This document shows positions 47,096 through 58,138 of a DNA stretch of 64,000 nt, piece by piece. The position numbers and the translations under genes were made by a program. Origin of the DNA: Pyronema omphalodes. Taxonomy: Eukaryota > Ascomycota > Pezizomycetes > Pezizales > Pyronemataceae. The DNA lies in contig JAJJXM010000082.1 in NCBI GenBank assembly GCA_024516155.1, positions 62,001-126,000 on the forward strand, given 5' to 3'. A model generated the notes under the pieces. The model saw nothing but the letters and a program-made list of their open reading frames with translations. It did no database searches and was not told the DNA's origin. The stretch's first letter is position 1. Each line of letters starts with the position of its first letter.

Positions 47096-47431
47096 GGGGG
47101 AGTTGTGAGTTTGTAATTGGAGGATTTAATAGGTTGATGGAGAAAGATGGGTGATGAGTTATGATTTACGATTTACGATCTATGATGCACAATCTATGAT
47201 TGATGGTTTGTGATTTGTGGTTGATAAGAATGAGTTATGGTTGATTTAGCATATCGATAGTAATGAAAATCTGATTTGATGCATTATTTTTTATTCCATT
47301 CCCAATCGTGTGATAAACAATGAAGCAAAACGCCGATTCGACCTATCTAAATAGTATCGTGAAGGTGCCCTAACCATGACCTAATAACTTTTCCCTCTTC
47401 CAGGTATTTTTTGTAATACTCAAGCCCCATT
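47096..47431. other. Intergenic between convergent genes
   Basis: No gene. It contains imperfect repeats of GATTTACGAT/CTATGAT type at 47,158-47,230, in the 3' flanks of two convergent genes. Confidence 0.5.
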
Positions 47432-48302
47432 TTACAATAACTTCAAGCCTCCAGAAATCTGGTCAACTACACTCCTGGGCGCGGGACCAAGTCCCAACAC
47501 AGTCGCACTTCCCGAAGCAATCTGCGTCCTTCCAGCATCATGGACGATCTTTGCGGTGACACCCAAGCTGAGAGCAGTAGCCTGAAGCGTCAACAACTCC
47601 TCCTCACCACCCTTACATTGCACCGCAACCTTAGTCTGTCCCCAAGTCTCCCATCTCTTGACAAGTTCCGGGGCGTGTCTAAGAGCTGCCTTGTAACACA
47701 TCAAAGTAGCGTGTCCACACTGGGCGGCGATCTTTCCTTTCGTCATGCCGAGATCGGTACGGACTACCAATACCTAGATAGTTGTATTAGCCCGGAATAA
47801 TCCTTCTAGACACTTTGTCAATCCCGTGAACCCATCAAGAAGGCAGAGCGGTTTGACAGCTTGTAGTAAATTCGAGACAAACCATCTTGCATTCTTCCTT
47901 CAAATCCTCAAAGCCAGAGATTCCATCCTCAGCACCGGAATCCTCATCGCTCTCGTCTGATTCCCACTCCTCTGCCTCCTTGCTCTTTTCTTTGACCTCC
48001 TTCTTCTCCCCCTCAGGCGGTGGAGTAAAGTTATCCTCAACTGCAGGCGAGACCTTTGCGACTTCCTTCAAATCATGGATGTTATCGCTTTTGCGGAGGC
48101 CAGAAGTTTTGCCGATGTAGTAACCGACAGAGGCGGCGACCACGGTCGTAATAACGGAGGTAGCAAATTGCGACATTGGTTTCATATTTTGAAGTTGTGG
48201 GTGGCGCTGTTGAACTGGAATTAAGGTTTTAAGCCGCGTGGTGGTGGTGTAACAAGGTCTGAGGTTGCTCGTAAGTTGCGTGCCAAGACGGCGGGGGAGC
48301 AT
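47432..48302 (-). CDS. PTH2: Peptidyl-tRNA hydrolase 2 (PTH2/Bit1 family)
   Basis: Releases tRNA from peptidyl-tRNA that drops off ribosomes; eukaryotic Pth2 sits on the mitochondrial outer surface. Exons 48302-47883 and 47773-47432 join in phase 0 to 253 residues. The first 40 residues are basic and hydroxyl-rich (LPRRLGTQL, CYTTTTRLKTL) and suggest a presequence. An internal Met (KPMSQF) precedes a hydrophobic segment, FATSVITTVVAASVGYYIG. An acidic linker (EEWESDESDEDSG) follows. The catalytic domain starts at 141: VLVVRTDLGMTKGKIAAQCGHA, then KVAVQ, VHDAGRTQIASGSATVLGLGP and the terminal GLKLL. These are the core motifs of the archaeal/eukaryotic PTH2 fold. An alternative start at the internal Met would give a form anchored by the hydrophobic segment. 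Confidence 0.94.
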
Positions 48303-48559
48303 CGCGAACGCGGATCTTTCAAAAGCGAGGATTTTCTACGCGTCGTCAAGTGTCGTTGCATACATAAATCACATGTGAAAGGCACGCGCATCACTTCACT
48401 AAAACCCTAACCCGCAAAAAAGAGACGTCAAGGAGATAATTGTAAGAAATTCATGCGTTAATTCTTTGTCATGAGCAAAACTTTTGTATCTACTAAATCT
48501 AGGAGGTATAATATCTTTACAAACACAGTCGAAATTTTGAAATAAACGACCATATTCTA

Positions 48560-50948
48560 CTAATTCCACAAACGAGCCGTTCCATCTGCTCCCGCCGAAA
48601 ACAACCAACAGTGAGTAGGATGCCAATCGACATCCAAAACTCCCAATGATTGCGTAACCTTGTGTCCTCTTAGAATCTTGAGGGGAACAATTAGAGGGTT
48701 TTCCATCATGTCTGCATACACCATTCCGTGGAAGACCTGGATGGTTCCATCGTCGGATGCTGACACAAACAAAGGCATTCCAGTGTGGTATTTCACCGCA
48801 CGGATGGCCTTCTCGTGGTATCTGAGGGTTCTGTAGGGTTTGGTGGACAACTCCATGTCGTGCCACAATAGTCTCTTGTCGAAAGCTCCGACAATAATGT
48901 TGTCTCCACCGTTGTGGATATCGAAAGAGGAGATCCATCGTGCTCCGGGCATGAGGGTCTTGATGAGCTCCTGCTTGGCAAGGTCGTAGGAGCGGATGTA
49001 ACGCTGGGTAGCAACGAAGAGGATAGGGCGAGAGGGGTGGAACTCCACACGCTGGATGAGACCCTTGGACTTGCGGAAAGGAGTCTGGGAAGTGTGGCGG
49101 GAAAGCTGGTGAATGGCAACGGCGCGGTTCTGTCCCTCGGGAGAGACTGAGGCAACGTAGTCTCCACGTCTGTGCCAGGCAAGGTGCTTAATGGTCATCT
49201 TTACAGTAACCTGGACAACAACACCCTCCGCAGCAAGTCTCTCCTCGGGCTTGGTCCACTTTCCGGGAGGCTCCTTCTTGAGAGGATCCTTGGTAGCGTT
49301 TGCTGCTGTACCGTATCCGTGCTCAAGAACCTTTCTGCTCTCGATCTCGCGCTCGGGATCGAATATTGATGGGGGTACAATAAGGTACATATCGTCACCA
49401 CTAGTTCTGTTAGCATTTGGAAATAGTGCGGTATCTGGAATAACTTACGCAGCAGCAGCAATAATGGAGGTATCCTGGGTAGGTCTCCACTTGACGCTGT
49501 TAACAGCCTCGTCCGCCAACTTAATCTTCCAGACCTCTCTTCCGGAGATAATTTCCCAAACACGCACAGTTCCGTCGTCACCTCCCGTTGCCAACCAAAC
49601 TCCAGTAGGGTCAACGTTTAATGTTCTGACTCTTCCAACGTGACCGCGGTATACTGTTGCGGTAACAGTGGGGAAAGGTCTCAACTGCTCAGGCGAAGGA
49701 AGCTTGGGCAACAAGCTCTCAGGATCGATGTTAAGCTTATTCCTGCGTACTCTAGGAGCCAAGTACAAGTCCAAACAACGCTCGAAACGCTCGTTGATGA
49801 ATCTGTCGTAACCAGGTACCACACGAAGTGCCTTGTATTTCTTGGGTAGGTAGTCTTTCTCTCTGTCCTCTGGGTCGTCGTTCTCCCACTTCTTCTTCTC
49901 GGCTTCCGTTGGCAAGTACTCCTCCGGTGGGTTGTAAGACTCGTCGTGTGTAGGGGGAGGTAGCTTTGGTGCGGGAATGTTCATGATGTGGTCGGGACGA
50001 GCAACCTCGTTGGCCCAGATGTCGTAGAAAGCAGGCTGTTCGGGCTCCTTGGGCTTGTTGGGTACAATGCGACCCTCCTTGATTGCGCGGACAATCTTCA
50101 TCACACGCTTGTGTTCGTGCTTGGAAGGAACAAAACGTCTCTTGGGCTCTGGTGCGGCACTCAAAGGCATAACCTCGAGCTTGGAAGTGAAGTATTCGAT
50201 GGTAGGCTAAAAAATGTTAGCAAAAAATTGATCCAAAGAGCTTGAAGCATCTTACGGCATAAGGATCGTAGCCATCTGCGGGAATCTCGTCCATCTGGAT
50301 CTTCTTGAGAATCTCGAGCTCCTCGCGAGAGAGCTTCAGGTCTCCTCCGGTAGACTTGTCCATCATTCCAGTCCAGCCCTCCGGTACGTCAATGGTGTCC
50401 AATAGAGCATCCAAAGCCTTGCCCTTTGCAGGACGCATAATCTTCTTTCCATTGATGTTGTAACCGACGTGGGGATACTCGTCGTACAAGGACATATCAA
50501 TATTTCCAACAGTATTCATCTCTTCCCGGTCAGAGTCGTCGGAGGCATAACCAGTGTCAACTTCGGGGTAGATGTAACGCAAGTTTCCGGCAGAGTCGAG
50601 AACAGTTTTACGGCCATGCTCGTCGACTTCTGCGTTCTCTTCGTCGGCCTCATCCTCCTCGTCCTCCTCTTCGTCTTCTTCGTCCTCCTCATCCTCCTCG
50701 TCCTCTTCGTCTTCCTCGTCTTCTGAGGCATTTTCGTCGTCGCCATCCTCCTCGTCATCGCTTCCGAGCTCGGGGAAAACATCAATTTCGTTGTCAGAAT
50801 CTGAGTCGGCTTCTGAGTCTTCGTCCTCGTCCTCGTCGTTGAGCGCGCCGTTCGAAAGGCCTTGCTGAATTTCGTCTTCCGAGTCAGAATGTGCAGGAAC
50901 ATCCTCGCGGGTAGGCGCCTTTCGTTTCTTCAAAATTGAGCCGGCCAT
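48560..50948 (-). CDS. ERB1: Ribosome biogenesis protein ERB1 (BOP1 homologue)
   Basis: Nucleolar assembly factor of the 60S subunit. With Nop7 and Ytm1 it forms the PeBoW-type complex needed for 27S pre-rRNA processing. Exons 50948-50256, 50206-49449 and 49400-48560 give 763 residues. The N-terminus is basic ([14 protein letters not shown]) and then strongly acidic, with a Glu/Asp run near 70-105. The BOP1NT domain spans about 140-400, with conserved [38 protein letters not shown] and [15 protein letters not shown]40 repeats follow ([36 protein letters not shown]) and the chain ends [10 protein letters not shown], a typical last blade. Domain order and length (about 740-800) match Erb1. It is divergent from RPB5, with start codons 292 bp apart. 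Confidence 0.96.
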
Positions 50949-51240
50949 TGTTGCAAAAAAAGCTCTCGTGCCGGGAGGTATTCTGTTGTGAGAATTTGGA
51001 CAAAGTCGCATGCAATCCCAGTAAACTTTTTTTTAGTCGCGCCGGGCAGCGCCAAGCCACAAAATGCAACAGCCCATCCAAAGGACCTGCACACACGCAA
51101 AGCTCGCTTTCACTCTGCCATCATTGCAACCAACACACGTCCGACTACCGTCACTCTCGTTCTGCACTGTTCACCGGCCTATCCGTCGCTTACCAAACCC
51201 TACAAATACGAAAGGCCGATAAATAAACACCAAGAACGCC
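50949..51240. promoter_or_regulatory. Divergent ERB1/RPB5 promoter
   Basis: A 292-bp gap separates divergent start codons of a ribosome-assembly gene and an RNA polymerase subunit gene. Both belong to the growth-linked ribosome biogenesis programme, so shared control is plausible. I could not assign a specific factor-binding site with confidence. Confidence 0.5.
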
Positions 51241-51967
51241 ATGTCTGACCCCGATCGCGAAGCCTCTCGTGTTTGGCGCGCCTGGAGAACCGTCCACGAG
51301 ATGGTCGCTGATCGCGTATGAACCACGTTCAATCGTGTTTTATGCATCATAGCTGATTTACTTCCAGGGTTACGAAATTTCTGAGGAAGAATACAGCATC
51401 TCTCTTTCTGAATTCCAGGCCAAATTCTGCGACGGTGAAGGCCGACCAATGCGCAAATCCCTCTCTTTCTCCGCCAATCCCTCCCAGCACATGATCGAGG
51501 TTCACCAGTCTCTGAAACCCGGCGGAGGATCTGACTGTGGTCCTATTTGGGTTGAGTTCCTCTCTGAGCTCTCTATCGGTGTCAAGCACGCAAAGGCCTT
51601 TGTCCATCGTGTCAAGGACGGAAACTACCACACCGGTATTATGATCTGTATCAACGCACCCACCGCCGCATCTCTCAAGTCGTTTGCTGCAGTAGAAAAG
51701 GAGGTTACTGTGGAGATCTTTATGGAGGAGAACTTGTTGGTCAACATCACAAAGCACGAGCTTGTGCCCAAGCACGTTTTGCTTTCCAAGTTGGAGAAGA
51801 AGAAGTTGTTGGAGAGATATCGTCTCAAGGAGTCTCAGTTGCCGCGTATCCAGAAGGATGACCCAGTAGCAAGATACTTTGGATTGAAGAAGGGTAATGT
51901 CGTCAAGATTATCAGACGAAGTGAAACCAGTGGACGTTACGCCAGTTACCGTTTGTGCTTGGGTTAA
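51241..51967 (+). CDS. RPB5: RNA polymerase I/II/III shared subunit RPABC1 (Rpb5)
   Basis: Common 25-27 kDa subunit forming the lower jaw of all three nuclear RNA polymerases. Exons 51241-51315 and 51368-51967 join in phase 0 to 224 residues, close to the usual 210-215. The N-terminal jaw domain has RVWRAWRTVHEMV, GYEISEEEY and FCDGEGRPMRKSLSF. The C-terminal assembly domain is highly conserved and includes NITKHELVPKHVLLS, YRLKESQLPRIQKDDPVARY and the terminal SGRYASYRLCLG. A Gly-rich insertion (PGGGSDCGPIWVEF) lies between them. Confidence 0.97.
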
Positions 51968-52790
51968 AGTGGGATTGTTTTTTAGGATTGGTAGTAATTT
52001 GGGGATTGGGATTTACATGTCGACATGAACAGCTAGTACGTTTATACGATTAGAGGCGGGGCATTACTTGTTGCTGTATTTTACAAAATTGGAGTTTGGT
52101 TTTTTGTTTGCAGGCTTGACCATGGCAAGTCTGCTTTTTGAACAATATATCCGTAGTTATTACGTGTTAGTTGATAGTTTCTTTGTGGAGGCTGTACTTG
52201 GGTCTTCCGTGAAGTTTTCGTAGTCTATCACTTTCGTTGTTGTTCTGATTACCAATTCCAATACGGCTTAATGCTTTAGTTAATACAGCTAATGGGTCGC
52301 TTTGTTATCCGCTCCATGACTATACCTTAAATAATTACTGCTTTCTCGGCAATCTCCAACTTGTCATCGCCTAAATTATTGTTTCCTACATCGGCAACCA
52401 CGAGTGTTTTGTTGTGATGCAACACATCCGTCAGTCGACTGTTAGGCCGTCGTCAAACCCTCATAAGCCCTAGCCCTAATTCAAATAGGGAAAATCATAC
52501 CTGCTCAGTCCGGATTGCTTAGTGATGGTAATGAGGCTATAGTTTCGTCTATCAAGCGTGTTTCATTGCCAAATACCGAAGCGAATGCCATGCCCCATTT
52601 CCTACAGCTTGTACCACGCGACATATCCGACTGATTCACCGGCTGAATGCAGGAGTAATGTTTCTCCGGTCGGTTGATGTATTTACTCCTGGTCACCATA
52701 TGCTCGGTACAGGGATTTGAATTTCCGAGTCCGCTTCTCATCGGATAAGATGACAGTGTTTATAATTTCGGGAAAGTTGGGCTATGGGAA

Positions 52791-53113
52791 TATTGCATGT
52801 TTCATTGAAAGATGCGGAGATAGCATTTGTGAACCTTTGTCATCATTTGTTATACAATTGCTCAATAATACCCTAAAAATTCATCACTAACTTCAGAATA
52901 TATGTGGCTGTTTAATATGGCACATTCGGAGATAACATTTTTGAACCAATTATTCCTTATGTACTTCTTCAGTAATAACTTATAATCCATCAATAACCTC
53001 AAAATATTGCGTGTTGATTTGCAAGATGCGGAGATAACATCCACGCAAAGCTGTCATCATTTCTTATGTAATTCTTCAGTAATAACTCGTAATCCATCGG
53101 TAGCCTCTACTCA
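52791..53113 (+). repeat. Three diverged tandem repeats of about 104-110 bp
   Basis: Units start near 52791, 52901 and 53005. Each runs: tattgcatgttt-like opening, then gatgcggagataacat, a tcatcatttcttatgtaa-like segment, ttcagtaataact and aatccatc(a/g)(a/g)taacctc. Units 2 and 3 are closest in their 3' halves; 1 and 3 in their 5' halves. The array ends about 430 bp upstream of the RIB3 start codon. Confidence 0.8.
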
Positions 53114-53329
53114 ATCCGTAGTAGGCCCGCTCTGCAGAAGCGTCCGTCGTCCCGCAGCTCATCTAAAATGGCTCTCGTCCCTTGAATTGGAATGTCATGA
53201 CAAACCCTTACGGCGACGGCTCGGAGTTGTCGCTTCGCTGACGAAGATGGGAAGCACGTTTCCCCCCCGCATTTTGTCTTCCGATTTTTGCCTCGGAGGA
53301 CTCTGCCTTCCATCGTGACGCCGAGGGCA

Positions 53330-53335
53330 TATAAA
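53330..53335 (+). promoter_or_regulatory. TATA box of RIB3
   Basis: TATAAA in the context GGCATATAAATGATC, about 213 bp upstream of the RIB3 ATG, followed by a C-rich leader. Positional inference. Confidence 0.55.
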
Positions 53336-53542
53336 TGATCAGGGACCCCACCATGAGCTCCTCACCCGAGTCATACCCGCAAATCGGATCAATACAGAAA
53401 GAGGAGGTGAACTTTAGCGCAGACCCTACCTTACATTCAGTCCTTTAACCAACTTCCGTCATCCTCACCAATCACATACCTCTACCAACTTTCTGAAATT
53501 AGAACACCAAACTTCGACTCGCCACAGTCACGTCCCACAACA

Positions 53543-54295
53543 ATGTCCAAATTCGACTCAATAGAAGACTGTATCACCGCCTTCGCAAACGGTGAATTCC
53601 TCGTTGTCCTCGACGCCGACGACCGCGAGAATGAAGGTGACCTCATTATTGCTGCGCAAGACCTCACAACCGAGAAGATGGCGTTCATGGTCCGCTACAC
53701 CAGGTACCCCACTACCCCTCCATAACCGCGACGGGAAAGGAAGGAATTCAGTGCAGCGCGGGAACGCAGCGAAGGAGCGAAGGAGCAAATGAGCGAAAGG
53801 AATAAGAATAAAAGCTAACATAAAACTCTCAGTGGCCTGATCTGCACCCCGCTTTCCTACGAGCTCACTGAGAAGTTCAAGCTCCCCCAGATGGTTCAGA
53901 ACAACCAGGAGCCCCACGCAACCGCCTTCACCATCTCCGTAGACGCCAAAGACCCCACAGTTTCTACCGGAATCTCTGCCTACGACCGCGCGCTCACTGC
54001 TAGGTGGTTAGCAGACCCTAGCACAACGGCGGAGAACTTCAGAAGCCCAGGACATGTATTCCCGCTGCGCGCAGTAAAGGGAGGCGTTTTGGAGAGGAGG
54101 GGTCACACTGAGGCTGCGGTAGAGTTCGCAAGGTTATCGGGGAAGACCGAGGCGACGGCGATCTGTGAGCTTGTGCGGGAAGATGACGGATTGATGATGA
54201 GAAGGGACGACTGTTTAGAATTCGGAAGGAAGCACAACTTGAAGGTGTGTACGATTGAGCAGTTGGTTGCACACGTGGAAAATATGAAAAACTAG
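53543..54295 (+). CDS. RIB3: 3,4-dihydroxy-2-butanone-4-phosphate synthase
   Basis: Converts ribulose 5-phosphate to formate and the four-carbon unit of the riboflavin xylene ring. Exons 53543-53703 and 53833-54295 give 207 residues, the usual fungal length for a stand-alone RIB3 enzyme. Signature DDRENEGDL at 26-34 supplies the acidic Mg2+ and substrate ligands, followed by the SGLICTPL loop (54 onward), STGISAYDRA and RRGHTEA at 142-148, whose His is catalytic. The intron splits the Ser codon just before GLICTPL. A fused GTP cyclohydrolase II domain is absent, as in other fungi. Convergent with MRP10 across 283 bp. Confidence 0.97.
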
Positions 54296-54578
54296 GTTCT
54301 TCAACGCGGATACCACCATAGAGGGTTTTATTTGTAAAATGTAGTGTAGTTTTATGCTTTGCTGTGTCTCTAGAATATCATGATATGTACGAAACTGGTC
54401 TGTAATTTTACAAAGTACGCTTGAATAGATACCATCTCTCCCATGCAAACTCCCTCTTGACATGCGCCGCGTCTTTTGAATAAAATAAAGTGCTCCTTTA
54501 TATTCCGTAGAACTCCGCACTCCCGATATTCGCCTATGATACAAGTTTCCACCCTCAACCCCATCGCCGCCGTATCCT

Positions 54579-55018
54579 TTACCGCTTCTTCTTGTGAGGA
54601 CCGATAAGGTTTGCGTAGAACCGCGACAAGTGGTAGTTGATAGTGTTCTTGGGCTGCTGCATGGTTTTCTGTTTCTTTTGTCAGCGCTGTTCTGCCTATG
54701 CCAGCGGTCCCTCCATTCCATATGCCCCGCGTCTCCCGCCGGCGGTGCATATCGTCAACCTGCCACCCTGTCACCCACCTTGTTGTCCATGCACAGTCTC
54801 AAACTCTCCTCAATCTTTCCACATCCCTCAATCGAGTAACCAGAGGAAGCCCAGCATCCAAGAAGCTGGGACATAACACCGACACACGGGTTCTGGGAGT
54901 CCTTGTTGGGCTTACGGATACGAAGCTTCGGTAGCGGGGGGAGACGGGCAACCTGCAGAATCCCATCAGCAACAGTTCCAACGGAACAGGAAAGTAACCA
55001 AACCTTTTCTCGGACCAT
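54579..55018 (-). CDS. MRP10: Mitochondrial small-subunit ribosomal protein mS37 (Mrp10, CHCH domain)
   Basis: Component of the mitochondrial 37S subunit, imported through the Mia40 relay. Exons 55018-55004, 54952-54779 and 54668-54579 join in phase 0 to 92 residues, the usual size. The start MVREK is followed by the conserved LPPLPKLRIRKPNK and then twin CX9C motifs: C28/C38 (NPCVGVMSQLLGCWASSGY) and C49/C59 (EGCGKIEESLRLCMD). The C-terminus is the family's QQPKNTINYHLSRFY and a basic HKKKR end. The first intron (51 nt) is a multiple of three without stops, so an unspliced form would add 17 residues. It is divergent from COQ3 by 355 bp. Confidence 0.93.
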
Positions 55019-55373
55019 GGCGGGCAATTGTTGTGCTTCGACGTTGCTGTAGAAGTCGTGAAGCTTCACGGTGCAACGGCGGGTGAATAATTTTTGGCGG
55101 CTTGGCAGAAGCCCAGGCCTCACTGGGTATCACTCACCTCGGGAATGTCGCATATTCCGGCAGCCCATATGCCTGTTGACAGTAGAGTATTTTGACCCGG
55201 GGATATCCAATAATTAGTAGCATTTTCTCTCTACGGTCTATAATCGAGTAATAGATTCACGCCGGCCGCAGCTTCAAAAAGCACTCGGAGTCGCGTTACG
55301 TCACCGAATATCGCGCTCCCGGCTAGGGTTCCCCTCCACATCCGTCGTGCTCCTCCCCGCGTCACACCCCGCA
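55019..55373. promoter_or_regulatory. Divergent MRP10/COQ3 promoter
   Basis: A 355-bp gap separates divergent start codons of two nuclear genes for mitochondrial proteins. A shared respiratory-growth promoter is plausible, but no specific binding site is assigned. Confidence 0.45.
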
Positions 55374-56309
55374 ATGTCTCTCCACACCTTACGTCCCGTC
55401 GTTCGACAACTTCGAACCTTGCGCGCCGTTCGCGCCCATAGTACCCATGGCTCCTCTGCCTCCTTCGATCCTCTCGAGGTCAGCCATTTCAATATGCTCG
55501 CCAGCGAATGGTGGGATCCTCATGGATCTTCTCGTCTTCTCCACCTTATGAACCCCCTGCGATTACAATTCCTCTCCTCATGCCTCTCTAAACACGGCGA
55601 TGCGACAAAAAATATGAAGTACCTAGACGTCGGGTGCGGCGGTGGAATTCTTGCAGAGTCATTGGCGAGGTTAAAGGGAACGGAAAGTGTAATTGGGGTG
55701 GATCCTACACCGGAGGTTCTAAAGATTGCGAGGGGTCATATGAGGCAGGATCCAGCGCTACAGGGGAAGTTGAAATATGTTGGGGCGACTATTGATACGC
55801 TGGAGAAGGTTTTGGCGGAGGAGGAGGGACGGGAGTTGAAAGATGGATGGGAGGCGGAGAGGAGGATGTTTGATGTGGTGAGTTACATAGCTACCAGCTA
55901 CTAAGTATCACGGAAATATTAATGACATGTGTAGGTTACAACTATGGAGGTGGTAGAACATGTTCCGCACCCGACTCGATTCTTGAAGGAGTGCATGCAG
56001 CATGTTCGTCCCGGAGGTTGGATTGTAGGCTCGACAATCGCCCGTACCTGGACTAGCTATTTGACTACGAAGCTCGTGGCGGAGGACATTCTTGGAATTG
56101 TACCCAAGGGAACACATGACTGGAATAAGTATGTGAATGCCAACGAGTTGGATAGCTTCTTTAGGGGACAGGATGGATGGGGTGGAAAGCACGGGGAGGA
56201 CATTGTGTTCCTTGGATGTGCATACATTCCCGGATTAGGATGGAAGATGGTCCCGGGTGGTGAGAAGGTCGGAAACTATTTCTTTGGAATTAGAAGAAAT
56301 TCGGAATAA
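55374..56309 (+). CDS. COQ3: Ubiquinone biosynthesis O-methyltransferase COQ3
   Basis: SAM-dependent enzyme that performs both O-methylations of the coenzyme Q ring on the matrix side of the inner mitochondrial membrane. Exons 55374-55877 and 55935-56309 join in phase 0 to 292 residues. The first 22 residues carry seven Arg and no acidic residue, a presequence. The entry motif SHFNMLASEWWDPHGS is typical of UbiG/Coq3. SAM-binding motif I is LDVGCGGGILAESLA (84-98), post-I ends VIGVDP (106-111), and the later TTMEVVEHVPHP and RPGGWIVGSTIART match motifs II and III. The C-terminal GLGWKMVPGG is also family-like. An upstream in-frame extension lacks an ATG. Confidence 0.97.
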
Positions 56310-58138
56310 GAAGAGGTGGATTATGAGACATGATAGTGATAGTACATGATGGTGATAGTGGGTGATGGATCATGAGGGACAAAATGCCGGACCTGGAATT
56401 AATGGATTGTATAATAGATGGCGTTGGAACTTGGGACTTTGTTTTACAGTGAAACATTCGGTGACTTGTATTATCTGTGAACTTCTGGGACTGGTTCTTA
56501 TATCAATAGCTGCGGAATGGTTGTATTTAAAACGTCAACGTCAAAACTCCCAAACGATGACGTCTCCGGTGCTTGGTAACGTCAGTGTTGAGAACGAAAC
56601 TTGACGTCCCGATATCGGCGTCCGAGGCCTTACAGGGCTATACCCGAGCCGTCGCCGGTCCGGACGACAATCATCGCCTACATACAAGAAATCCAAGCCG
56701 GGCCGGTTACAAACTCATTCAGTGTCTTAATGTTGTTGGCCCAAGTTTCACGATGACTATTCTCAGGTTGAAATAAACACAACGAGGCTCGAGCTCTGGC
56801 AGCTCCTGTGATCAATACCAATACAAAATACCGAATAACATACGATAACCCTCCAACCGGCCCGGTTGAAAATCAAAAGAACATTCAAGCAATCGGCCTG
56901 GTTCGAAACGTCCGCGGGCCAAAGTGTCGAGTGACGTAGTCTGATCTCACTTCTCAGGGCTGAAAACTAAAACTTGTGTCACGCATAATCACTAATCCCG
57001 AACATCTGGACGTCAAGAGGCGTGGTTCAGTTTTTTGTTTTTTGATAGAAATGTTTCAAATTCACCGAAGGCTGGACGAGCGGAGCTGTTGAGCTCAGCA
57101 AAACATTTTAAACAGATCTATATACGAAAGTCATCAGATGGAAGCTTCAGCTAAAAAGAAAGTCAGATGTTCAGGTATTAATATCAAAACTTAAGCATGG
57201 TAACCTCAGCCTCAAAGACAATGCATTGGGGATCTATACTTAATCTAGACAACTTTGCGACACAATAAATTTCCAGCCGTGAATACCGGGGAAGAAAAAA
57301 TTGATGACTTGTTTTTTATTTTCTCCGGCATCCTCCGTGGCTGAAAGATGTTCTGGAAGGTTTTAATTCAGGCTTACATGTCCTTGGTCTATCTAGTTTA
57401 ACGTTGCTCGGCTTTGGGCGTTGACCAACTATCGAACGAACGCCTTGATATATGCCGTCCGGACACCTGTCAAATCTGCAGAATGGACCGTGCGCAATCA
57501 CGGTAGCACCCCTCCTCTATCGAACCATTCGATTCTAAAGAGCTAAAAAATACTTAGGTGTGTCACCAAGTACATATGAAGCACGGACATTGCTGGACAG
57601 ATGGAAATTTAATAGTACGTACGAACAACCCCAAAATAATAAAGCAAATAATAAAACAAAATATTGTTTTTTTTATGTCTTGTTGGATATGTCTTTTCTT
57701 TTGTGCAGAAGCTCACGCATTGTTCGCATGGTCCGCACACCAGACAGACGCGTCAATAGAGGTCCCGGAGGATCAAAGGGACGTTGGAGATCTTATATAT
57801 CTCCTCGGGGACGTGCGCTTGGAGTAGATCTGTTGGTATCAATTTACAGATTTTAGGCCGATCTGTTTCGGATTCAGGGCTACCGGGAATTCTCAGGTGA
57901 CCTGTTATTTGGATTTGTCGATATTGAAATTGTTTGCGTAGAAGCAACCCAAAGAAAGCAATTGCTTGCGGCATGAGGAGCTATGGTAGTTCAATTACAA
58001 TTCACAACGTGGAATAATACAAATAGCACACAAGAGGAAGGATTGAGCTTGGCATCGACTAAAGATCGAGTGATTTTCAGACGTTTGAGTGATTATGTAC
58101 AATAGGTGACCGGTATTTCATCCGATATACAAGGGGAA
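56310..58138. other. Intergenic between convergent genes
   Basis: No gene recognised in 1.8 kb. It includes GATAGTG/ATGATGG repeats just after COQ3 (56,330-56,370), and A/T-rich DNA with short open frames of under 100 codons that show no domain. Confidence 0.55.

Larger units (their letters stand above)
51968..53542. other. Intergenic, RPB5 3' to RIB3
   Basis: No gene. It holds the RPB5 3' flank, a diverged tandem repeat (52,791-53,113) and a promoter with a TATA box upstream of RIB3. Confidence 0.6.

Noticed and set aside
49201..49614. 137-codon minus frame within ERB1
   Set aside because: Wrong-frame shadow crossing the second ERB1 intron; the WD40 frame is continuous when spliced.
54799..54981. 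Alternative frames over MRP10
   Set aside because: The twin CX9C frame with exact family spacing explains the locus.
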